A stretch of DNA of 21,610 nt, taken from positions 1 to 21,610 of the forward strand of contig NW_014012927.1 in assembly GCF_000611645.1 (NCBI RefSeq). Reading direction: 5' to 3'. Under the pieces are notes generated by a model, which searched no databases, had not been told where the DNA came from, and saw only the letters and a program-made list of their open reading frames with translations. Positions 1-8,286 of this stretch are shown here, one piece after another. This DNA is from Monoraphidium neglectum (taxonomy: Eukaryota > Chlorophyta > Chlorophyceae > Sphaeropleales > Selenastraceae). The first letter of the stretch is position 1; each line of letters starts with the position of its first letter. Position numbers and translations under genes: made by a program.

Positions 1-422
1 GCTGCGCCGCGCCGCCGCGGCCGCTGCGGCCAGCCGCTCCGCCGCCGCGGCGCGCGCGGCGGCAGCGGGCTGCCCGGCGTCGAGTGCCGCGGAGGCGCGC
101 TGCTTGCGCAGCGACGCGGCGCGCTCGCGCTCCTGCAGCTGGCGGCGGAGCGACTCGGCGTCGCGCACAAACGCCTGCGCCGCGTGTGCCCAACCCCAGG
201 GGTCTGCGGCGGCGCGGGCCGCGCTGACGTCAAGGTCGTTTCCGAGGAGGGGATGGGGGCGGCGCAGCGCCCGCTGGTGGGCATTCGGCTGCTGCAGGGT
301 GGCGGCAGGCGCAAGGAGGGGAGGGCAGTCCGCCAGGGCGGCGGAGCCAGTGACGATGATTGCCGCTGGTCCCGTTGGGACCCGCTCCAGGACTGCGGCG
401 GACCGCGTTGATGCCCTCAAGC
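1..422 (-). CDS. Partial exon(s) of an unrecognised Ala/Arg-rich coiled-coil protein
   Basis: The minus strand stays open from about 560 to the left window edge. A good splice acceptor (CCTGCAG then GC) sits just above 422, so I place the exon start there; an in-frame ATG is not visible. The translation is rich in Ala, Arg, Leu and Gln. Its last 60 residues (about 1-185) look like a coiled coil, with segments such as AFVRDAESLRRQLQERER followed by Ala/Arg/Glu helices. A more ordered stretch just before includes AADPWGWAHAAQAF. Third positions are almost all G or C, as in the other genes here. I do not recognise a family. Both ends are missing: the gene continues left of the window and probably has an upstream exon between 423 and about 1000. 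It would be divergent from MTQ2. Because high-GC antisense frames can also stay open, this is a moderate call. Confidence 0.45.
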
Positions 423-1097
423 CTGCAGGGTGAGGGAACAGCGTGTGCCGGGCGCGCCTGAGCGTGACTGCGAGTGATCGTGCAGAGAACGCCTGGTCAC
501 AGGTGAGTCGCCGGACAGAATCGGCCGCTCGGAAGCGTCGTGCTGCTGGACACGCCCCCTGAGAGCCCTCTCAGTGTCACCAAGCAATATTCAACACATT
601 TCAGCCTGTATGCAAGCGGCGAGACCGACTCTCACCATCATCGATTTGCGGCATCGTGTCGCACGCAGGGCGCCAACGGCGCCTGCCCAGCAGAGGGGGG
701 CTGCAGCTTCGAGAGTGTGAGACAAACATCCTTTGATTTTCAAGTTTTCTGCAATCCCACGCGGCCTGCGGCCGGGATTGCACGGTGTTCATGATTCTGA
801 TTCTGACCTTTGACACTGGCTGACGGTGGTTGCGTGCGTTGTTTATGATCAAGATGGTTTTGTTGAAGCAATGCGATGTCCTGATTTGAGTTCCGAAAGC
901 GCCCAATGTTCGAAAGAAGAAGGTAGGACGTGTCCAGGACGTGTCGAAACTGGCCGGAAGGTGCGATGGAAATCTGCTCGAAGGGCCGTAAAAGTAGTGT
1001 AAGTTTGATGACACACATCCCATGAATTACCCTATTTTGTAAATTTGAGCACAACCCGACATCGTCGACTACAACCAGATCTTTGTGATCTCTGTGG
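423..1097. other. Intergenic interval, probable divergent promoter region
   Basis: This stretch lies between the minus-strand coiled-coil exon and the MTQ2 start codon. From about 780 to 1060 it is clearly more AT-rich than its surroundings, as expected for a promoter or 5' UTR. I could not identify a convincing TATA box or repeated element. The open frames inside it have poor third-position bias and no recognisable content. A perfect-looking plus-strand donor (CACAG|GTGAGT near 505) may be chance. It may also hold the first exon of the leftward gene. Confidence 0.4.
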
Positions 1098-3024
1098 ATG
1101 GCAGCCAAGATATCGCTTACAACATGGAACAGAGAAGTATACGAGCCCTCAGACGTGCGTGCCTGGTTATGTTTGTCGCAGGACTGTCAACCACTGGCGC
1201 GCGCATGCGCCGCAGCAGCGGTGGTGCGGCAACTAACAAGTATTGAGGCTCCCGGCGCGTCGCGTCGCCCCATTACCAACACGCAGGACAGCTTTGCTCT
1301 GGTGGACGCCCTGCTGCAGCAGTTACCCGGCATTGTGAAGGCAGGATCGCCGCGGGTGTGAGTGCCGGGCAGCCTGTGGTCACAAACAGCGCAGCCGCGC
1401 CCCCCAGAACACTTGCGTTGAGAGCGCAAGGCACGCTGCAATTCAGGCAGGCACTGAGTTGTGCTCCACATGCAACCCCTTCCAGGGTCCTGGAGGTCGG
1501 TTGTGGCAGCGGGTACGTCATCTGCTCTGCAGCGATTGCGCTCCGCCAGGCGGCCGCGGCGGCTGATCGGACGCCAGGCAGCAGCTTCCTCGCGGTGGAC
1601 ATCAGCGCCCCTGCGCTGGCTGCCACCGCCCGGACGCTCGCGGCACACGAGGTGCGGCCCCCGGCCATGGTAGACGCAGCATAGGTTGAAGCAGCCGTGT
1701 GTGCGCGCCGCCCCGCCACAGGCGGGCGTTTTGACATGGGCGGCTGCTTCACCTTAGTCACCACCGCCCTTGCTAAAGCCTGCATCAATCATCGGGCCAA
1801 TAGAGCAAAGCATCACCTGAAACTCTGGTAGGTTTCAGGCGTGGACCTTGTGCGCTCCGACCTTCTGGGACCCCTCAGCACTCGGCTGCAGGGCTGCATA
1901 GACCTGCTGGTGGGCGGCCCGGCCCCTTTCACGGGTAGAACGGTCCGTTCGCAGCAGAGGCTGCAGCGGCAAGTTTACAACCAAGAGCCGAGGGCAGAGT
2001 TATCAGCCGCTCGTGCCTGCTGATCGTGGCGAGGCGTCTATCAGCAGCTCGTCGCCGATTCTTTTGCCGCCCGTTTGCATTGGCCCTGGGATGTGGGGAT
2101 TTGATATCAGCGACCCACCTTCCACTACGCTCGCCCCGCCACAGCTGTTCAATCCGCCATACGTGCCAACGCCCGACGAGGAGGTGGAGCGCGACGGCAT
2201 CGCGCGCGCTTGGGCGGGCGGCTACCGCGGGCGGCGCGTCATTGACCGGGTGCTGCCACTGGTGAGGGGATGGCGGGTGTGGCTCCACACATGACGTGAC
2301 GATGTCTGAGGTCTTCGGGTATTTGGGCGCATGCACGCGATGCAACCTAGAGCGATACATGTGTCGGGGTGTGCCAAGGGTAGCTTGGGCCCGAAAACGG
2401 CACAGCGCACCCACACTGCAGCTCCCTGCTTTGACCCTGCCGCTTCCCGCGACTGTGTGCGCGCATCCGCGGCCACAGCTGCCGGACCTGCTGGCGCCGG
2501 GAGGCCACTTCTTTATGGTGACCGTGCTGGAGAATGAGCCCGAGGGTGAGTCGATCGAGAAGAGCGCACGTGACACATCATATTGGACGCCTGAGCCCGA
2601 CCCAAACGACCGCGTGTGTCGCATGCAGGAGCGGTGCTTGCGTCCAATTCGGCATGGCCGCTTACATGGATTCCCCTTTGCCCGAACCTGCGGACCCCGC
2701 AACCTCATCGTCCCACAGAGATCATCCAGGCGTTGTCGAGCCAAGGATTGACAGGTCAGCGGCCAGTGGGGCTGTTGCGATTGCTTCGCCACACCACACC
2801 GGCGAGCTGCAACCACGATTTGAGCAAACACTGTGTCTAGCGGGCCTCGCCGCCTTGGATTGCCGGCGCACCATCCTTGAGGGGTGACAACCTGAGTGGT
2901 GGCGACTGAAAAGCGCGACGTTTGATGCCCCCCTCACGCCTCAGGCGCTGTCGTACTGCAGCGTGGCGCCGACGAGGAGTGCCTGAAAATACTGCACCTG
3001 CGGAAGGATGCGGGAGCTGGCTGA
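1098..3024 (+). CDS. MTQ2: MTQ2/HEMK2 (N6AMT1) eRF1 glutamine methyltransferase, 8 exons
   Basis: This is a class I SAM-dependent methyltransferase, 223 aa, close to human N6AMT1 (214 aa). The family methylates the glutamine of the GGQ motif of release factor eRF1, working with the zinc-finger partner TRM112, in cytosol or nucleus. Exons that keep phase: 1098-1154, 1287-1357, 1486-1651, 1832-1909, 2145-2261, 2479-2545, 2719-2754, 2945-3024 (TGA). The start was chosen because the first 19 codons ([19 protein letters not shown]) match the plant N-terminus. The N-terminal [16 protein letters not shown] box spans exons 1 and 2. The SAM-binding motif [11 protein letters not shown] is at about 44-53 and the acidic VDIS loop follows. 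The catalytic NPPY is at 127-130, followed by [20 protein letters not shown], typical of the HEMK2 branch rather than bacterial PrmC. The end, [11 protein letters not shown], fits the family's last strand. All splice sites are GT-AG. Nothing is broken. The minus-strand neighbour downstream is convergent. Confidence 0.94.
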
Positions 3025-3444
3025 TGCCATGAGGGCCACGGCACACGCGGCCCTTCTGGAGCCTTGCTGGCTCGCTGCCTGCTTACAGGCGATGGTATCT
3101 TCCCTTGGGCTGCTTGCCTGGGGCCTGCCACGACGTTGTTGATGATGGCAAGGCGTGCGCTTGAATCTGCACTGTCTTCCCAAACATCGAGGTGCGATTG
3201 AGCGATGTGGCCTGTCAACGTAACTTGCTCATCTGCTACGCTTGGCTGACCGCACTCAGCTCATTCAATTCATGGCTGCTCCGTTTTCAAAGCATTCATC
3301 CACCCTTTTGTCAATTCACAACTTGTCTCGCACCACCCGTCCCCCTCACCTCATTCCCACCGCCCCGCCTGCAGGCTCTGTGAACCGTTTTGCGAATTTG
3401 GTAGCGTCCCATGTGGGTGTGGGCCGCGTGCTCATATTTATCTC

Positions 3445-3449
3445 TGTAA
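3445..3449 (+). terminator. Candidate poly(A) signal TGTAA for MTQ2
   Basis: TGTAA is the usual polyadenylation signal in chlorophyte algae. This copy is 421 bases after the MTQ2 stop and is the first on this strand after the stop that I found. A five-base match can occur by chance. Confidence 0.35.
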
Positions 3450-3592
3450 TCAATTTCCGCTTTGGCTACACGGCAAATCTGCTCAACGCCAGCGTTTGGA
3501 CCGAGCTTCAGGAGATTGTCAAACAGGCACAGCTGGCATGTTGACAGCATACGACTTCTTTTTGGCCGCCCACCGCTTTCCCCATTTAAAGT

Positions 3593-3597
3593 TTACA
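3593..3597 (-). terminator. Candidate poly(A) signal TGTAA for the minus-strand gene ending at 3762
   Basis: The complement of TTACA reads TGTAA on the minus strand, 165 bases beyond the stop codon at 3762-3764. The position suits a chlorophyte 3' UTR, but the motif is short. Confidence 0.4.
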
Positions 3598-3761
3598 GCT
3601 GCGCCTGGAGCTGTCGGAACGCCAGGCGACGTTGCACCAGCGGGGGTGCAACCAGCAATGCAGCTGATACCAACTGGAATGGGTGCGCGTTGAGTGCCTC
3701 ACGACCCACTCGCTCAATCATGCAACCCCAAACTATCGACCCGACGACACCCTTGCTTAGC

Positions 3762-5739
3762 CTACAAGATCATGTCCTGCTCGTAGTCCTCCCTCACAGG
3801 CAGCCGGAACGCGCCGTGCAGCCCCAGCAGGTGCGGGATCGCAAACCTCACGCACTCCTCAAAGATTAGGTAGTCTGCAGGATCCAGCTCTGCCCGCACA
3901 GCGGCGGAGAAGCCGTCGCTGCAGTGCAGGGACAGCGACACTTCATAGGCGGCACATCCGCCGCAGCCGCCGCGAGCGCCAGAGCTGCTGCTGCTGCTGG
4001 GCGCTGCGCTGCTGACATTGGCTCCATTGAGAGGGGCGGTTGGCAGGGGCGTCCAGGTCAGCGTCTTGGTCATGGCGATGCCGCCAGTGCGGTCGCTTTC
4101 GTTCTGGACCAGCAATCAAGAAGGGAAAGGGAGGAAAACAATGTGTGGTTGGAGGGGCACGCAAGGTTTGGGGACCGGCCTTTGGGAGGGCACGAGGCAG
4201 GCCCTGCCGGCGTGCCAGGCACCCAGCATTAGCGGCCAGTGACGTGCACCGTCGCGAGTAACTAACAGCCACCCCAACAGCCGGGCAGGATGCATGCACC
4301 ACCTGAATAATTGGGCATCCATCCTTGTCGCCGCGCCAGCCCTTGAAATGAAAGTCTGCATGTCCACAAAGTGCCAGTGGGCATGCAACATGAGCAGATG
4401 TCGGCGGTGTGAGTGGCGCTGTCATCCAAGTAGTGGAAAAGGAGGATTCTTGGTGCTGAGCCGCGTGGCCCCACGGTCAAGAGCTGCCCCAGCAAGCAAG
4501 CACACACTAGTCCCGCACCTGCACAACTCATGCACATGCGCGAACTCACGCGAGACCACAAAACACATCCTGACACACTGAAACGCGCAGACATAACCAC
4601 TTGACGGGGCCATGCTGGCAACAAACACACCCACCGAAGCTGTGCTGCGCCCACGGTGCCGCCAGGATCTGCGCGGTCTGCCGCGCTGTCAGGTAGAACC
4701 GGGGCTTCTCGTCCCCCAACGAATTTGACAGGCAGTGGTCGTCGCCGCCCCAGCCGCGGCGGCCCCAGTCGTACACAGTATCCCCGGCGTCGTCCTTGCC
4801 CACCGTTGAGCCGAACGCCAGGCGCACGCGGCCGGGGCTGGGGCACGAGAATGTGTGGAGGATCATGGATGGTGGTGCTTACATCATTGCAGACTTCAGC
4901 AATTTGCCTGTGCCCATGGCGTGCAGGCTGCCCAAGCCAACGCCGCCAGCCGAGCAAGCCCGGTTTGTCACCGCCCCGCTGCCCCTCTGGTGCACACCTG
5001 AGCCACCTGTGCATGCTTGTTGGACGCTGCTTTCCACAGAACCGGGGCCCTGACTTGCCAAAAACGTGGCCCCGCTCACCTGGCGTAGTCAACCAGTGAA
5101 AAGATGTAGCCTGTCTCGGGGCTCTTGTCCAGCGTCCACCCCGGGCCCTGGAAGCCGACGTGCAGCGCGGTGCGCTCGCCGAAGACGTAGACACCCAGGT
5201 CACGGGGGTCACGCGCCTCAACATCCAGGTCGGTCGATTCTGGGGGTGTAGGGGGGTGGTAAGGGTTGCGGTGCTGATGCGCGTGGGTGTGGGCGCGTGC
5301 ATGTGTGTGTGCATGGGTGCGCGTGTGTGTGTTAGAACATGAGCGTGCGTCATTGTCAATGGTTGTGGAGTGTTGGGTGTGTGCGGACGTGTGCAAGCGT
5401 GGGCAGGGGCTTGCAGCTTGAGGGAAGCTGGGGTGCACAGGGCCTTGAGAGGATATTGCCTGTCGTTCGGGCTCCTGTGCGAGCCACAAATCCCAGCGCA
5501 ACGGAGATGATTACGGGAGTATTGATGATGCATCACAGAGAAGTTTCAGGTGTCATCACCCCTGGAAATGTGGGGATTACGGGCGGGATTTGTCCTGGCT
5601 GGCCCGTGGACCTACCGAGGGGCGTGGCCACGCGAATCGGAGCGGGGCGCCTCAACTTGCGGGGTAGCAGGATGCGCCCGGGTTGTACGATGCTGGGCAG
5701 TGCGCGCACTGCGCTCGGTGTCTGCTGTCGCCCCAACAT
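3762..5739 (-). CDS. Unrecognised protein of about 293 aa, 5 exons, possible organelle targeting
   Basis: Five minus-strand exons join in phase: 5739-5616, 5239-5080, 4837-4635, 4355-4303, 4103-3762 (TAG). All introns are GT-AG. Every junction is phase-consistent and third positions are G/C-rich, so I think the gene is real. I do not recognise the family. Residues 1-40 are Arg-rich with almost no acidic residues (MLGRQQTPSAVRALPSIV...), which could be an organelle transit peptide. An in-frame ATG at 5814 would add 25 residues. The body is rich in aromatic and Gly residues, for example TALHVGFQGPGWTLD, ETGYIFSLVDYA, YDWGRRGWGGDDHCL, RFYLTARQTAQILAAPW and FHFKGWRGDKDGCPIIQ. A run of six Ser followed by GARGGCGGC splits the last exon. 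After it comes YEVSLSLHCSDGFSAAVRAE and a helical tail, DYLIFEECVRFAIPHLLGLH. No membrane segment is obvious. The alternating W/Y/F pattern suggests a beta-rich fold, which is only a guess. Confidence 0.72.
5275..5335. repeat. GT/CA-rich microsatellite in intron 1 of the unknown gene
   Basis: An imperfect GTGTGT/GCGTG-rich stretch lies within the minus-strand intron 5240-5615. It is low complexity with no coding meaning; the CA-rich reading frames across it are artefacts. Confidence 0.7.
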
Positions 5740-7206
5740 GGAACAAGCGCTTTGCTCAGCAGCTGAGCTGGCGCCAACACCTGAACAGCGTCGACGCCGG
5801 CGATGCGTTCTCACGTAGTTGAGAACTTCAGGCGGTTCACACAGACGAGCAAGTAAGTCTTATGGTATGTAATAGCGCCAGTTTAAAATCATCCAGCGAT
5901 GCAGTGATCTCCGAAACGGTGCTCGACGTGCGGCAGAGCTTCTCACTGGGACGTACACGTTCTAGACAACCAATAAACCATCTTAGTTTGATAGGCTGAC
6001 ATGTGAAGTTTCATATACGCGTGTGTTCTGCTGTGCTGCCGAGCTGAGCGGCCGTGACCCATGCCAGCAGAGCACGCACCGCAGCGTGTGCTGCGTTCCG
6101 CCCGCGGCTGAGCAGCTGGCGCTGTTGCGCCCTGGACGCCATGAATTACTGAAATATTCTCACCCAGCAAGCGGCTGCTGCGGCGGTACCAGCGCCGGGG
6201 CCGCTGCGCCACGCAGCGAGGAGACCGCTGCGGCCCAGTCCGCCCCGCGCTTTGCCGTCGCGCTGCCGACTGCTGCGCCGACCCTCGCGTTCTTGGCGAT
6301 GTTGATCGACGTGAGGCGCTTGAGCTTGATGATCCTGTGGCCCTATACAGGCTGCCCTGCCTGAAAGGGCTCGGCGTGAGACGGCCAGCGCGCGTGGGGC
6401 ATCCGGCGTAGCGCGCTGCCTGCGATGACTGGGCTCACGACCTCGTCCGTCACAAGGTGTATAAAGCAAGAATCGGGGACGCGCCGCTGCCATTCGACAA
6501 GTGCGGCGGGCTGCAGCAGCTGGTCTCATGGTCATGAAGTGCATGCGGGCATGGGGCATCCTCCAAATTTGCTCGCCTCGCCGCATAGAGGGTCGTGTTG
6601 CAGCGACCGACCCCGCCGCTTCAGCCGCGGCCGCGCATCCATCCTCACTGCACCGGCTGCTGCAGGCGCCCATAGGGCCTCAAGCCAGACGATTGGGTCG
6701 CTATGGGCACACTGCGTCCACCTATTTGGTTGGGGGCCCACTGCTGAAAGTAATGGCCGCCCCATTGCATCACCTTAGCCAGCCCAGGCTGCAGGCGGAG
6801 CGTTCGCCGTGACGCTGGCGCCTGCGGGGACCTTTGCGTGTCGATCAAGGAGCCTCATTGGTCGATTGACCGGTGCTCAGCGTCAAGGATTTCTGTGTGT
6901 TGGCCAGAATGTTTTGAAGGATGGCCACTTGTGCCCACATTGGATGCAATCGTGGCCCTCGTCACGCAGTGACTCCACTGAGTTTATACTGCATTGACCT
7001 CGCTCCTGTTGCTTGACCAGCTGCGGCTGCGGCCCTGCAATTCATCTTGCTCATCTCACCTATTGTTAATCCGCGTGAGTCCACGTTTCATTGTCTCAAT
7101 CGCTCTCATGTGCTGTGTCTGCGACCACTGCGCGCTTCTCGCGTTTCACGAGACCTGTTGCAAAACCTGCCTCGTTGCGCCTGAGGAGCTCGTGATTTGA
7201 ATTTGA
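5740..7206. other. Interval without a convincing gene, upstream of two divergent genes
   Basis: This 1.4-kb gap separates the start of the minus-strand unknown gene and the start of the polymerase gene. It should contain both promoters and 5' UTRs. I found no TATA-like element I could defend. The AT-richer part at 5820-6020 is promoter-like. Two fragments look weakly coding: a possible minus-strand terminal exon at 6160-6342, and a short plus-strand frame at 6424-6537. A 68-codon frame at 6994-7200 ends in TGA six bases before the polymerase ATG and could act as an upstream ORF, but nothing in its content supports this. Confidence 0.4.
6160..6342 (-). CDS. Possible terminal exon of an unrecognised minus-strand gene
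   Basis: On the minus strand a frame opens after an acceptor-like TATAG (GGCCAC follows) or after CCACAG. It encodes about 60 residues with natural composition (IIKLKRLTSINIAKNARVGA, then Ala/Pro-rich to QQPLAG) and ends in TGA at 6162-6160. Third positions are nearly all G/C. The plus strand also has an open frame over the same bases with equal third-position bias, so strand cannot be settled. I could not find matching upstream exons and no family is recognised. Confidence 0.22.
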   Translation of the reverse strand, partial: GHRIIKLKRLTSINIAKNARVGAAVGSATAKRGADWAAAVSSLRGAAAPALVPPQQPLAG

Positions 7207-8196
7207 ATGCAGCCAAACACATTGAGATTGGCGTGTGCCAGCGGCGGACGGCTGCCAGCACTGTCGCTCATCGGCGCCTCGAGTCACACCCCGGGTGCAA
7301 CTGCGCCTGCAGTATGCCGCTCGACATGCATACCAGCCCATGACGCATATGGAAGGTCCGTACGCCATCCAGTACTTCCCGTTGCGCACTATGCTGGTAG
7401 GATCTGCGTGCGCCGCAGCCCAAGGCGCTGCGCAGTGCACACGCACGTTCAAGATCTGGCCCCTGCGGTGCCGCCGGCAGCAGTCGCAGCGGCGGCGGTG
7501 GCGGCAGCTTCCAGGCCCAAGCTGATGCTCGTGGACGGGCACTCACTGGCATACAGGTGTGATTGCAACTGTTGCGTGCTAGACGTGGGGGGTCCTGCCG
7601 CCGGCGTCGCTTGGTTCATGCTTGTTGGCGGGTCGATTGAGGTGCAGCGCGCCTGGACCCGAACGGCCGCCGCTGCAGTCTCTCAAAGAAATGCAGCCGC
7701 GGGATGCCCTCAAGCCCTACCCCGCCTAAAATATCCAGGTGCCATCTCGCGCTCAGCACGGGGGTCTCTCCCGGCCTGCGCAGCGCCGACGGCATCCCTA
7801 CCAATGTGGTGCGTGCGAGGCACGACAATTGATGAGAAACTTTTGTCGCAGCTTGCTAAGGCATGGGATGCCTTTGCACGCCGCTAAACAGGCATGCAGG
7901 CATACGAGTGTATGCAGCAATTTGCATGAGCGCGACAAGCACAACCCCTCGTGCGCCGCCGGACGGCTGCCTGCGTGGGGGAAAAGGCCCCGCCAGCCTG
8001 TGTGCAGCTCCCATGCCCGCGCCATCCGAGGGGCGCCCCCCCCCCCCCGCCCCGCTGCGCATTCACACAATTACGCGCAGTCCAGCGGCTTCCTGCGGGT
8101 CCTCAACGCCGCCCTGACACTGGAGCAGCCCCAGGCCCTGGCAGTGGCCTTCGACCCGTGGCCGACGCCCGACGGCGCCCCGCCGCCACCGACACC

Positions 8197-8286
<90 letters not shown>

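Larger units (their letters stand above)
3025..3761. other. Convergent 3' regions of MTQ2 and the unknown minus-strand gene
   Basis: No coding exon is convincing here. The part from about 3230 to 3600 is AT-richer than the flanks, as expected for 3' UTRs. A plus-strand TGTAA lies at 3445-3449 and a minus-strand TGTAA (TTACA on plus) at 3593-3597. If both are used, the two transcripts would end about 150 bases apart without overlapping. Confidence 0.45.

Noticed and set aside
1187..1788. Minus-strand frames opposite MTQ2
   Set aside because: They are antisense of MTQ2 exons 2-3 and introns; the plus-strand exons match the family across all eight exons.
4262..5536. A 424-codon minus-strand open frame
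   Set aside because: It runs through introns and a CA microsatellite. The real exons there use other frames, shown by phase-consistent joins.
6994..7200. 68-codon frame ending just before the polymerase ATG, as an N-terminal extension
   Set aside because: It is in frame but closed by TGA at 7198-7200 and again at 7204-7206, so it cannot extend the polymerase. It has no recognisable content.
8036..8051. C-run just before polymerase exon 3 as a frameshift site
   Set aside because: It lies in the intron 7809-8080, where it is at most part of a pyrimidine tract; no coding effect.
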